Shown here piece by piece: positions 9,707-17,568 of a stretch of DNA of 52,433 nt (position 1 is the stretch's first letter; every line of letters begins with the position of its first letter). Where the stretch lies: positions 1-52,433 of the forward strand of contig DVNX01000089.1 in the NCBI GenBank assembly GCA_018714045.1, given 5' to 3'. Under the pieces are notes generated by a model. That model did not search any database, was not told the origin of the DNA, and saw only the letters and a list, made by a program, of their open reading frames with translations. The DNA is from Candidatus Ornithoclostridium faecavium (GTDB lineage Bacteria; Bacillota; Clostridia; Christensenellales; UBA3700). The position numbers and the translations under genes were made by a program.

Positions 9707-10908
9707 ATTATAAGCCCGTATATCTTCTCAAGCTCGTCCGCGCCGAGAAGCCTGGGCACGGGATAAAGCGGATTGCCCTCCGCCGCCGCTCTTTTCGCCA
9801 TTTCTGGCACGTCCTTCGGATCTATTCCGTCGATAACGGACGGTATCAGCATTGCCGCGTTCATTTCCTTTATCTTCTCTATGAACTTCGTAGCTTTAGC
9901 CGCGTCGTCGTCGCCTTCGGAGCATATACCGACTATCTCAGCAAGCCTCGCGAGAGGTTTATGCGCGCTTTCTCCGTAATATTCGAGAACTACGGGCAAC
10001 AGAACGCTGTTGGCAAGCCCGTGCGGAGTGCCGTAGAAACCGCCGAGAGCGTGCGCCAGCGCGTGTACGTACCCCACGTAAGCCCTCGTGAACGCGACGC
10101 CCGCATAGTAAGAAGCGGTCTGCATATTGCGTCTCGCTTCGAGGTCGTCGCCGTGCTCGTAAGCGGTCAACAGATTGTCGAAAATAAGTCTGACCGCCTT
10201 TTCCGCGCTCTCTTTCGTCTTTTTCGTATTGCTTCTGCCTATGTACGCCTCTACCGCGTGAGTAAGCGCGTCCATACCCGTAGTCGCGGTCGTCTGAGGC
10301 GGAAGAGCCGTCGTAAGGCGCGGGTCGAGTATCGCGTATCTGGGGATTATGCTCAGATCGTTTATCGGGTATTTTTCGTGAGTGACAGAATCGCTTACGA
10401 CCGCCGCGAGAGTGGTCTCGCTTCCGCTTCCCGCCGTAGTCGGAATGGCGTAAAGATCGGGGATCCTCTTCATTATCTTGAGCAGACCTTTCATCTTCTT
10501 TACCGGTTTGTTCGGTTTAGCCGCGCGCGCGCCGACGACCTTCGCGAGATCCATCGGAGAGCCGCCGCCGAGAGCGATTATCGCGTCGCATCCTTCCGAC
10601 CTGTAAAGAGCGAACGCCTCTTCTATATTGTCTATCGTCGGGTTGTTGACCACCCTGTTGAAAAGCGCGTAGGGCACGCCGTTTTCTTCAAGTCCTTTTA
10701 TCAGCTCGTCTGCAAGTCCTCTTTTGTATACGTTTGGACCCGTAACCACGAAGACCTTTTTATAGCCTTTCGTCTTTACGAACGCGCCCAGACCGCGCGT
10801 GCCGCCGTTTAGATCCAGTATCTCAGGCTCTCTCCACGGCAAAACCGCACTGGCATATTTCATCACGGTCTGAAAAGTCCTGCACCACAATTTTTGAAAA
10901 GCATTCAT
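9703..10908 (-). CDS. Iron-containing alcohol dehydrogenase
   Basis: NAD(P)-dependent, metal-dependent alcohol/aldehyde oxidoreductase of the group III (Fe-ADH) family, cytoplasmic and usually fermentative. The dinucleotide-binding half contains VFVVTGPNVYKRG and the GGGSPMDLAK loop. The helical C-terminal half contains the metal-binding histidines in VHALAHALGGFYGTPHG. At 401 aa it is full length. It is first in an operon with thiamine diphosphokinase and a HAD phosphatase (4-nt and 29-nt overlaps). Start ATG at 10908 with GAGGT upstream; a consensus promoter precedes it. The substrate cannot be inferred. Confidence 0.9.
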   Translation of the reverse strand: MNAFQKLWCRTFQTVMKYASAVLPWREPEILDLNGGTRGLGAFVKTKGYKKVFVVTGPNVYKRGLADELIKGLEENGVPYALFNRVVNNPTIDNIEEAFALYRSEGCDAIIALGGGSPMDLAKVVGARAAKPNKPVKKMKGLLKIMKRIPDLYAIPTTAGSGSETTLAAVVSDSVTHEKYPINDLSIIPRYAILDPRLTTALPPQTTATTGMDALTHAVEAYIGRSNTKKTKESAEKAVRLIFDNLLTAYEHGDDLEARRNMQTASYYAGVAFTRAYVGYVHALAHALGGFYGTPHGLANSVLLPVVLEYYGESAHKPLARLAEIVGICSEGDDDAAKATKFIEKIKEMNAAMLIPSVIDGIDPKDVPEMAKRAAAEGNPLYPVPRLLGADELEKIYGLIM

Positions 10909-10950
10909 AAAAATACCTCATAACTCAATACTCATCGCACGTTTTAATTC

Positions 10951-10979
10951 AGTATAACGCTTTTTGCCGCTTTTGTCAA
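10951..10979 (-). promoter_or_regulatory. Sigma-A promoter of the adh-TPK-HAD operon
   Basis: On the minus strand there is TTGACA (10979-10974), a 17-bp spacer, and TATACT (10956-10951). It sits about 45 nt upstream of the ATG of the alcohol dehydrogenase gene. Confidence 0.8.
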
Positions 10980-11066
10980 CGCGTAAATAAATAAGCGCAT
11001 ACGCGCGCACATATGTCGGAAAAGACGCTTACAGCCACGTTTATTTCTCTTTTACGGGCTTTTTGT

Positions 11067-11095
11067 TTACTTATCGCGACAAGAGTGCTAAAATA
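11067..11095 (+). promoter_or_regulatory. Sigma-A promoter of the thioesterase gene
   Basis: TTTACT, a 17-bp spacer, and an extended -10 (TGC TAAAAT, hexamer 11090-11095). The Shine-Dalgarno sequence (GAGGTG, 11102-11107) begins only 6 nt after the -10, so the leader must be extremely short. Confidence 0.6.
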
Positions 11096-11112
11096 TGACC
11101 TGAGGTGAAAAA

Positions 11113-11607
11113 ATGAAAGTACTAAAAAAACAGGCAAACAGCAAAAGTTGCATAATATGCGGAATGAACAATCCCGCAGGAGTAAAAGCTCCCTTCTACG
11201 AGATGGAGGACGGCAGCGTAGTCACTCTTTTCACTTATTCGTCGGAGCATCAGAGCTACCCCGGCAGAGTTCACGGCGGAATGATAACCTGCATGCTTGA
11301 CGAACTCATCGGCAGAGTCATCTGGGTAACCGACCCAGAAATCCTTGCGGTAACGCTGGATATCAACGTGAAATTCCGCAAACCCGTACCCTACGATACA
11401 AAGCTTATCGGTATAGGCACGATAACCAAAAACGGCTCCCGCGCATATACGGGGCACGCTGTTATCGAGGACGAGAAAGGCACCGTCCTTGCGGAAGGCA
11501 CGGCTACGTACTTTAAAATGCCCGCCGACAAGATAACGGACGCGGATATGCACGAAGAACTGGATATGTTTGTCCCCGACGACGTAAAAGAGATCGCTCT
11601 TCCGTAA
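11113..11607 (+). CDS. PaaI-family (hotdog-fold) acyl-CoA thioesterase
   Basis: Predicted to hydrolyse acyl- or aroyl-CoA thioesters. The hotdog signature is VHGGMITCMLDELIGRV, with the active-site acidic residue in the helix after HGG, followed by LDINVKFRKPVPYDTKL and a terminal strand with GTATYFKM. An N-terminal segment with CIICGMNN is a small extension often seen in this subfamily. Length 164 aa is normal. It is a single gene with its own promoter, GAGGTG ribosome site and bidirectional terminator. The in vivo substrate is unknown. Confidence 0.85.
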   Translation: MKVLKKQANSKSCIICGMNNPAGVKAPFYEMEDGSVVTLFTYSSEHQSYPGRVHGGMITCMLDELIGRVIWVTDPEILAVTLDINVKFRKPVPYDTKLIGIGTITKNGSRAYTGHAVIEDEKGTVLAEGTATYFKMPADKITDADMHEELDMFVPDDVKEIALP

Positions 11608-11669
11608 TTAAGGCGGAAACGGTTGATTCGAACTTGCAAGTCGGCTGTTTAATGCGGCTTGAACGCTAA

Positions 11670-11700
11670 AAAACGCGCCTTTAAAGCGCGTTTTCTTTTT
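11670..11700. terminator. Bidirectional terminator between convergent genes
   Basis: A 9-bp stem (AAAACGCGC / GCGCGTTTT, 11670-11678 and 11686-11694) is followed by a T-rich run. It serves the thioesterase gene on the plus strand and could also serve the hydroxyacid dehydrogenase gene on the minus strand. Confidence 0.8.
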
Positions 11701-11729
11701 TTCTTCTTATCGACAGCTAAAGAAAAATT

Positions 11730-12692
11730 TCAATATACGATATTTGTCGGATCGCCCGCTATAAACGCGTCGATATTTTCTTTTGCCGCCTTTAACAGCC
11801 TTGCGCGCGCGTCTCTGCTCGCCCACGCAACGTGCGGAGTTATTATGCAGTTTTTCAAACCGATAAGAGGGCTGCCGTGTCTGGGAGGTTCTTCCGCAAG
11901 GACGTCCGCGCCGTACCCCGACAAAATCCCGTCTCCGAGAGCCTTTGCGACGGCGTCCTCGTCTACGAGACCTCCGCGCGCGGTGTTTATGAGTATCGCG
12001 CCCTTTTTCACCTTTGACAGAAAGTCGGCGTTCACCATCTTTGCGTTTCCGGCGTTGAGGTCGCAATGAAGAGTTATCACGTCGGCTTCGGCAAGAAGTT
12101 CGTCCAGCCCGTCCACAAGCTTTACGCCCTCGTCCGCCGCGCAGGTATGACGTTTGCGCGCCACGACTTTCATGCCCATCGCAAGCGCTATTTTAGCTAC
12201 CGCCCTGCCTATGCTGCCGTAACCGATTATTCCGAGCGTCTTTCCCCAAAGCTCTGTCACCTCTCCTTTAAACAGGCAGAAATTGCTGCATCTCCCCCAT
12301 TCGCCGTCTTCCACGCTCTGAGCATGCGCGGGAAGCTTTGCCGCTAAAGCCGTGATGAGCATGATCGCATGCTGAGCGACGCTCATTGTAGAATACGCTG
12401 GTACGTTGCAAACGGGTATCCCTCTCTTTTTCGCCGCCGCGAGATCGACGACGTTATAGCCCGTCGAAAGAAGTCCGATATATTTAAGCCGCGGCAGAGC
12501 TTTTATCGTCTCCGCCGTGATATTGACCTTGTTGTCTATTACGATATCCGCGTCCTTCGCTCTTTCGACCACCTGTCCGTCCTCTGTGGAAGGATAGACG
12601 GTGACTTCTCCCAGCTTTTCGAATTCTTCCCAGGAAAGATCCCCGGGATTTGCGCAGTTGCCGTCAAGTATGACTATCTTAAGCTTTTTCAT
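11730..12692 (-). CDS. D-2-hydroxyacid dehydrogenase
   Basis: NAD(P)-dependent dehydrogenase of the D-isomer-specific 2-hydroxyacid family (glycerate/hydroxypyruvate-type). The Rossmann motif is GIIGYGSIGRAVAK. The substrate/cofactor region is NTARGGLVDEDAV, and the catalytic His lies in TPHVAWAS. Length 320 aa is full. Its start overlaps the upstream ABC transporter gene by 14 nt, so it is translated as the second gene of that operon. The specific acid (glycerate, lactate or 2-ketoisocaproate) is not resolved. Confidence 0.88.
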   Translation of the reverse strand: MKKLKIVILDGNCANPGDLSWEEFEKLGEVTVYPSTEDGQVVERAKDADIVIDNKVNITAETIKALPRLKYIGLLSTGYNVVDLAAAKKRGIPVCNVPAYSTMSVAQHAIMLITALAAKLPAHAQSVEDGEWGRCSNFCLFKGEVTELWGKTLGIIGYGSIGRAVAKIALAMGMKVVARKRHTCAADEGVKLVDGLDELLAEADVITLHCDLNAGNAKMVNADFLSKVKKGAILINTARGGLVDEDAVAKALGDGILSGYGADVLAEEPPRHGSPLIGLKNCIITPHVAWASRDARARLLKAAKENIDAFIAGDPTNIVY

Positions 12693-14460
12693 TTCCGCCT
12701 GCCTCTTCGTCGTATTCTTTGTATTGCGCTTCGTAAAGCGTCTTGTAAGAACCGCCTGCCTTAAGCAGCTGTTCGTGCGTGCCGCGCTCCTTTATCGTGC
12801 CGTCCTCGACGACGATTATCTCGTCGGCATTCTTTATCGTGCTGAGTCTGTGCGCTACGATAAGCGTCGTCCTGCCCTTGCAAAGGTCGAAAAGCGATTT
12901 CTGCACCGCAAGCTCGGTCGCGTTGTCCAGCGCGCTGGTCGCCTCGTCGAGTATGAGTATGGACGGATCTTTCAAAAACACTCTCGCAATGCTCAGTCTC
13001 TGCTTCTGACCGCCCGAAAGCTTAATGCCTCTTTCGCCTATCTGCGTGTCGTAACCGTCGGGAAGCCCCGCGATATAGTCGTGTATGTTCGCCCTTTTCG
13101 CCGCCTTTATTATATCCTCGTCCGTCGCGTCTACTTCGCCGTAAGCTATGTTTTCCCTGAAAGTGCCCGTAAACAGGAATACGTCCTGCTGAACTATTCC
13201 GATATTTTTTCTAAGCGAACGGTTGGATATTTCGCTTATCGGCGCGTCGTCGATATATATCATGCCCTGCTGTAACTTATAGAACTTGGGGATAAGATGA
13301 CAAAGCGTCGTCTTTCCGCCGCCGCTCGACCCGACGAACGCGTATATCTTGCCCGCGGGGATATCGATATTTATGTCCTTGAGGACTTCAGAGTTGCCGT
13401 CGTATGAAAAAGTGACGTGTTCGAAGCGCACATGACCAGCGGGTTTTACGATATCCTTCGCGTTCTCGTCGTCCTCTTCTATCTTCTCGTCCATTATCTC
13501 AGTATATCGTCTGAAACCCGTGATACCGTCCTGCAACTGCTCTGAAAACATAAGAAGGTTTTCTACGGGAGATATGAAAAGAGATATCGACAGCATGAAC
13601 GCGGCAAGGTCGCCGTAATCGAGTTTTCCGTTTATGCAGAACAGACCGCCCGCGATGAGCACGACCGCGTTGCAGATCTGGGTCGTAAAGCTCATGCTTG
13701 CAGAAAATCTGCCCATCGCCTTATACGCCTTAGATCTCCACGAAACGTAAGCGCCGTTGTTCTTTTCAAACTTGTTCTGCTCGTACGCGTCATTCGCGTA
13801 AGCCTTCGTCACGCGTATGCCCGAAATGCTGTTTTCAAGAGTCGCGTTGATATTGCCCGTCTCCTGCCTGCTCTTGTCGAACGCGGCGTTCATATCGTTC
13901 TGCGCCTTGACCGATACCAGCACGATTATCGGCAGAAACGCGAACACGATAAGCGCGAGTATCCAGTTCACCGTACAAAGATATACGAATGAACCTACTA
14001 TCATAAATGACGAAATGAACAGGTTTTCGGGACCGTGATGCGCAAGCTCCGAGACGTCGAAAAGATCGTTCGTCATACGCGACATGAGCTGTCCCGTCTC
14101 GTGGTTGTCGTAAAAAGAATAAGGTAGCTTTTGCAGATGGTCGAACAGGTCGCTTCTCATTTTCGCCTGCATTTTTACGCCCATTACGTGCCCGCAATAG
14201 CTTATGTAGTAATTCATACAGGCGCGCAGGATATATATCCCGATAAGTCCCACGCCGAAAAGTATTATCTGCTTTACCATTCCTTCTGGTATAAACTCAT
14301 TCAGCATCTGCCTGGTGAGAATAGGGTAAAAAAGCCCGCTCAAAGAAAACACCAGCGACGCCAGCATATCCAGTATGAACGTGGTCTTATGCGGTTTATA
14401 ATACGAAACGAAGCGCAAGAATAAGCCGCGCTTGCTTTTTTTGATTTTCTCCTCTTTCAT
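12679..14460 (-). CDS. ABC exporter, fused membrane and ATPase domains
   Basis: Half-transporter of the MsbA/LmrA type that would work as a dimer to export a lipid, drug or peptide. Residues about 1-330 form six membrane helices. The nucleotide-binding domain follows, with Walker A GSSGGGKTTL (Lys383), a Q-loop in GIVQQDVF, the signature LSGGQ, Walker B ILILDEATSALD, and the H-loop in IVAHRLST. At 593 aa it is a normal length. A single copy with no adjacent partner suggests a homodimer. It is followed by an overlapping dehydrogenase gene. The substrate is unknown. Confidence 0.92.
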   Translation of the reverse strand: MKEEKIKKSKRGLFLRFVSYYKPHKTTFILDMLASLVFSLSGLFYPILTRQMLNEFIPEGMVKQIILFGVGLIGIYILRACMNYYISYCGHVMGVKMQAKMRSDLFDHLQKLPYSFYDNHETGQLMSRMTNDLFDVSELAHHGPENLFISSFMIVGSFVYLCTVNWILALIVFAFLPIIVLVSVKAQNDMNAAFDKSRQETGNINATLENSISGIRVTKAYANDAYEQNKFEKNNGAYVSWRSKAYKAMGRFSASMSFTTQICNAVVLIAGGLFCINGKLDYGDLAAFMLSISLFISPVENLLMFSEQLQDGITGFRRYTEIMDEKIEEDDENAKDIVKPAGHVRFEHVTFSYDGNSEVLKDINIDIPAGKIYAFVGSSGGGKTTLCHLIPKFYKLQQGMIYIDDAPISEISNRSLRKNIGIVQQDVFLFTGTFRENIAYGEVDATDEDIIKAAKRANIHDYIAGLPDGYDTQIGERGIKLSGGQKQRLSIARVFLKDPSILILDEATSALDNATELAVQKSLFDLCKGRTTLIVAHRLSTIKNADEIIVVEDGTIKERGTHEQLLKAGGSYKTLYEAQYKEYDEEAGGNEKA

Positions 14461-14493
14461 AGTAAACTTCTACGCTTTTAATAAATCCGCCGA

Positions 14494-15405
14494 TCAGTCG
14501 GCGCTGCAATATTCGCTTGCCGCGAGAGCCGCCACGCTGCCGTCCGCCGCCGCAGTCACGAGCTGTCTGACCTTTTTGGTACGGCAGTCGCCCGCTACGA
14601 ACACGCCGTCGCCCGCGATGCAGCTTTCGTCCGCGACGATATAGCCTGCTTTATCTCTTCTGACAAGTCCTTCGAATATTTCTGTGGACGGGGTCTGTCC
14701 TACCGCTACGAATACGCCGTCCAGTTTCAACTCTTTCTTTTCGCCCGTCACCGTATCTTCGAGAATAACTCCTTCCACCTTGTCGCCGCCGATAAGCGAA
14801 GCGACTTTAGCGTTGAGTACGAACTCCACGTTGGGCATATTCTTGACCTTAGCTACCTTTTCGGGTTCTGCTCTGAAGCCCTCTCTTCTGTGCACGAGGT
14901 AAACCTTTGAGCACATCGAAGCCAGTACTTCAGCGTCCTCGAAAGCGGTATTTCCGCCGCCCACGACAGCAACGGTTTTCCCTCTGAAAAACGCTCCGTC
15001 GCAGGTCGCGCAGTAGGACACGCCGTAACCTGTAAGCTTCTCTTCGTCCTTTACTTCGAGCTTGCGATTTTTCGCGCCCGTGGCGATTATAAGCGCTTTT
15101 GCCCACAACTCTCCGCCGTCGTACTCTATAAGGAATCCGCCGTCCGAACGCGATACTTTCTTGACTTCCGCGCTTATCATCTCGGTGCCGAGCTCCGTCG
15201 CCTGGTTGTAAAGTCCCATCGCGAAATCGTATCCGCTCACCTTGCCGAGAGCGGGATAGTTGTCCACCTCGGGAGTCACGACTATCTGTCCTCCGGGCAT
15301 ATAGCCTTCAAGCATAACTACGTCCTTTCCTGCGCGCTTTGCGTATATCGCAGCGCTCATTCCCGCGGTTCCCGCGCCTATTATCGCTATATCCGTCTTC
15401 TGCAT
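14494..15405 (-). CDS. trxB: Thioredoxin reductase
   Basis: FAD- and NADPH-dependent flavoprotein that reduces thioredoxin. The FAD-binding motif IIGAGTAGMSAAIYAKRAG is at the N-terminus, the redox pair is in CATCDGAFF (Cys132 and Cys135), the NADPH-binding motif is VVGGGNTAFEDA, and the C-terminal FAD motif is FVAGDCRTKKVRQL. Length 303 aa is typical. Ribosome site GGAGAGG is 6 nt before the ATG. It lies 16 nt downstream of the HD-domain gene and probably shares its promoter. Confidence 0.93.
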   Translation of the reverse strand: MQKTDIAIIGAGTAGMSAAIYAKRAGKDVVMLEGYMPGGQIVVTPEVDNYPALGKVSGYDFAMGLYNQATELGTEMISAEVKKVSRSDGGFLIEYDGGELWAKALIIATGAKNRKLEVKDEEKLTGYGVSYCATCDGAFFRGKTVAVVGGGNTAFEDAEVLASMCSKVYLVHRREGFRAEPEKVAKVKNMPNVEFVLNAKVASLIGGDKVEGVILEDTVTGEKKELKLDGVFVAVGQTPSTEIFEGLVRRDKAGYIVADESCIAGDGVFVAGDCRTKKVRQLVTAAADGSVAALAASEYCSAD

Positions 15406-15421
15406 ACCGTTACCTCTCCGT

Positions 15422-16030
15422 TCAATTATTGCCTACCCTTTCGTCGAGATAGGAAGCCATAACGTCCGCTATATGCGTGAGTACCGCCAGCGGATATTTT
15501 TCGTACGCCTTAGAGATGCTGTAATCGCCGCCCTTCACCCTGGTGTCGAAGCCGCCCATATGCCAGTTTATCGCCATGGCTTCTTCTCGGGTAAGGCGCA
15601 TGAATCCGTTAATTATATAGACCGACTTTTCACCGTGACCGTAAGGAAGATCCTCGTCGATAGCGAAATACGGCACCTTTTCCCATACGTCGTTTTTCTT
15701 CTGATTGCGGTACTCTACCTTATAGAAATTCGCCTTGCATATATCGTGCAGCAGACCGCAGATAACTATGCTTTCGTCGGTTATCGACGTTATGGCATCG
15801 TTAGCCGCGTGCAGCTTTTTCTCCTGATCGACCAGAATTTTCAGCCTTTTGCATACGTTTATGCTGTGCTCGCAAAGTCCGCCCTCGAACGCGTTGTGGA
15901 ATTTCGAGCTGGCGGGAGCGTAGAAAAAGTCGCTCTTCGTCAGCCACTCTATAAACTTATCCGCCCCGGGACGTTTTACGGCGTTATTGAAAATAGTTAA
16001 GAATTCTTTCTTGTTGTCCTCGCAATCCAT
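15422..16030 (-). CDS. HD-domain metal-dependent phosphohydrolase
   Basis: Likely hydrolase of a phosphorylated nucleotide or nucleic-acid substrate. The HD-type metal ligands are CEHSINVCKR followed by CGLLHDICKA, and a later GHGEKSV segment plus WHMGG resembles the remaining ligands. The start is placed at the ATG at 16030, because GAGGAGAG lies just before it; an in-frame ATG 8 codons further upstream has no ribosome site and falls beyond the promoter's start. The product is 202 aa. A perfect-consensus promoter precedes the gene, and thioredoxin reductase follows. Confidence 0.78.
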   Translation of the reverse strand: MDCEDNKKEFLTIFNNAVKRPGADKFIEWLTKSDFFYAPASSKFHNAFEGGLCEHSINVCKRLKILVDQEKKLHAANDAITSITDESIVICGLLHDICKANFYKVEYRNQKKNDVWEKVPYFAIDEDLPYGHGEKSVYIINGFMRLTREEAMAINWHMGGFDTRVKGGDYSISKAYEKYPLAVLTHIADVMASYLDERVGNN

Positions 16031-16059
16031 TGTATCTCTCCTCAGTATAGTCAAGCTTA

Positions 16060-16088
16060 ATTATAACGGATTGAATGAGAGTTGTCAA
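16060..16088 (-). promoter_or_regulatory. Consensus sigma-A promoter of the HD-domain/trxB unit
   Basis: On the minus strand: TTGACA (16088-16083), exactly 17 bp, TATAAT (16065-16060). Both hexamers match the consensus perfectly, so this should be a strong constitutive promoter. Confidence 0.88.
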
Positions 16089-16109
16089 CGCGCGCCTGCG
16101 CTCAATAGA

Positions 16110-16550
16110 TCAATCTTTTGCTTCGGCTTCAGCCATTTCCTTTTTAAAGTCGCGTTCGAGCTCTATAGTGCGCTCCACGAAGTCTGTTATCTCGGGCTTG
16201 GCGAGAGAATACATTCTCGCATCTCTTTCCAGCATGCTTATCGCCTTGTCCGCGCCCGAAACCGCGCTGCGCGCGACTTCGCTCGTATCGTGCTTTCCCG
16301 CGAACTTGAACTCTATGCCCTTCACGGCAAACCATTCTGCGATCTTTCCGACGTCTTTGGGAGTCCTGCCCTGTGCGCGTATCGCGCAGTCTATCTCCTC
16401 TGCAAGTTCGATATGCTTAGCAACGTAATCTTCCATCACGCCTTTTATCTTACCTTCTTCGCAGTATTCCGACATATGCCCGAGCGCGGTCGCGCCCATC
16501 TTCACACCCTTAGCGCACTTTGACGCCAGCTTATAACTTTGTCCGTCCAT
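16110..16550 (-). CDS. Hypothetical helical protein, possibly ferritin-like
   Basis: 146-residue, highly charged and apparently all-helical protein without signal peptide or membrane segment. The start is placed at the ATG at 16550 because GGAGG sits 5 nt upstream; a longer reading frame exists but has no ribosome site. The helical pattern with repeated Glu/His/Asp (EDYVAKHIELAEEID, MLERDARMYS, ERTIELERDF) suggests a four-helix bundle of the ferritin-like kind, but no diagnostic metal site is certain. The C-terminus is acidic. I cannot assign a function. Confidence 0.65.
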   Translation of the reverse strand: MDGQSYKLASKCAKGVKMGATALGHMSEYCEEGKIKGVMEDYVAKHIELAEEIDCAIRAQGRTPKDVGKIAEWFAVKGIEFKFAGKHDTSEVARSAVSGADKAISMLERDARMYSLAKPEITDFVERTIELERDFKKEMAEAEAKD

Positions 16551-16622
16551 AAAAACCTCCGTTTTTTGATTATTGTACAAATAAATTGCAGATTTATACT
16601 TTTTCAAAAACGGAGATATAAA

Positions 16623-16823
16623 TTAATATAAAAGTTTTTCGTGATTAATGATTTTTTGATTTTTATCCGATATTAGCAGAATTATGCCGATAATCGCAGG
16701 TAAAAAATATCCGATAAGCAAAAATATCCCTATTTCTTCAAATGTTCCGCCAATAATTCCGCCAATAACACCAATAGCCTGAACCACAAATAACGCAATT
16801 GCCCACTTCTTCTTTGCAGACAT
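16623..16823 (-). CDS. Small two-helix membrane protein
   Basis: 66-residue protein with a short basic N-terminus (MSAKKKW) and two hydrophobic segments separated by a glycine-rich turn (about residues 8-29 and 33-51), then a polar tail with charged residues. Ribosome site GAGAGG lies 7 nt before the ATG. The surrounding DNA is more AT-rich than the neighbouring genes, which hints at recent acquisition. No family recognised. Confidence 0.6.
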   Translation of the reverse strand: MSAKKKWAIALFVVQAIGVIGGIIGGTFEEIGIFLLIGYFLPAIIGIILLISDKNQKIINHEKLLY

Positions 16824-16834
16824 ATTTTTCCTCT

Positions 16835-17158
16835 CTATTTCATATAAAATTTGACGTAATCTTTAAATTCTTTCAATCTGTTAAGCGCGTTTATCCACGT
16901 GCCGTGGCCATTTTGTCCCATATCGCTCTTACAGCCACTCGCTCCGTAATCTATCACCAATTTGTTTACCTCTCTGAACAGATCACTGAATGACATATCC
17001 TCGATTTCGGCTATTTTCATCAATGCGGTTTTGTAAGAATGTACTGTACTTTCCGTCCCCTTAAACGTATTAACAGCGTATCCGCGCTTAATAAGATATT
17101 TTCTGTATCCGTCATAATTTATGTTGAAACGCTCGCCGTTCAATTGACTATTTCTCAA
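16835..17158 (-). pseudogene. Probable 5'-truncated gene next to an inverted-repeat element
   Basis: An open frame of 107 codons encodes a helical, basic domain (YRKYLIKRGYAVNTFKG ... GTWINALNRLKEF) reminiscent of the SAM-like N-terminal domain of integrases, or of domains attached to restriction systems. The frame can only begin at a TTG with no ribosome site; the first in-frame ATG is far inside. The 280-bp inverted-repeat element begins 10 bp upstream of the first codon, so the insertion probably removed or separated the true start. It is AT-rich like the adjacent small membrane gene. Confidence 0.5.
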
Positions 17159-17167
17159 TTTGCCAGC

Positions 17168-17447
17168 ATACCAGACCAGAATAATACAAACCAGCCCTGA
17201 GGCGCGCCTTTTGTGTGTTTTTTAACGATTCTCCCTTAAAAATATTATAATATTATCTGCACTCGCCTCGCTAAAACACTCATCAAAAATCATCGCCTGA
17301 GGGTGCCCTGCAGTTTCAAGCCGGCAAATTTTTGTTGATACAAGGCAAATGCCGCAGGTAATATTAAACATATTATCAAGGCATTTAACGCAGTAGCTAC
17401 GTAAATTTGCCGCTTTAAACCTGGTTCGTATTATTCTGGTCTGGTAT
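17168..17447. mobile_element. 280-bp MITE-like element with 27-bp terminal inverted repeats
   Basis: The left end (17168-17194) and the right end (17421-17447) are inverted copies matching at 26 of 27 positions (ATACCAGACCAG at the outer ends). The outermost dinucleotides are compatible with a TA target duplication, but no longer duplication is visible. The interior is AT-rich, contains a second imperfect inverted repeat around the AAGCGGCAAATTT motif, and carries a stop-free minus-strand frame. There is no transposase gene, so mobility would depend on a transposase elsewhere. The arrangement resembles intergenic repeats I associate with gut Clostridia; that is recollection only. Confidence 0.75.
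17222..17371 (-). other. Small open frame inside the MITE-like element
   Basis: A 49-codon frame from an ATG at 17371 to a TAA at 17222. The stop-free stretch extends further upstream through the right inverted repeat. Its product would be Cys-containing (three Cys in the first half) with a FDECFSEASADN segment near the end. No ribosome site precedes it. It may be a conserved repeat sequence that happens to be open, or a degenerate coding remnant. Confidence 0.3.
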
Positions 17448-17512
17448 AAGAAAGCCGATCCTCTTTAAACCCGACCGAAAATACATTCCTTAAATATCGG
17501 CAGACTTTGCGT

Positions 17513-17543
17513 AAAAAAACGGAACAGCCTTACGACTGTTCCG
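17513..17543 (-). terminator. Terminator of the 989-aa lipoprotein gene
   Basis: On the minus strand an 8-bp stem (CGGAACAG / CTGTTCCG) with an 8-nt loop is followed by seven T residues. It lies 26 nt after the stop codon at 17569. Confidence 0.88.
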
Positions 17544-17568
17544 CTTGTTTATCAGGTTTGATTTCCGA

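Noticed and set aside
10909..10950. Possible TPP riboswitch ahead of the operon with thiamine diphosphokinase
   Set aside because: The leader is only about 40 nt long and lacks the conserved TPP-sensing core sequences.
11620..11660. GATTCGAAC motif resembling a tRNA T-loop
   Set aside because: No acceptor stem, D-loop or anticodon arm can be built around it.
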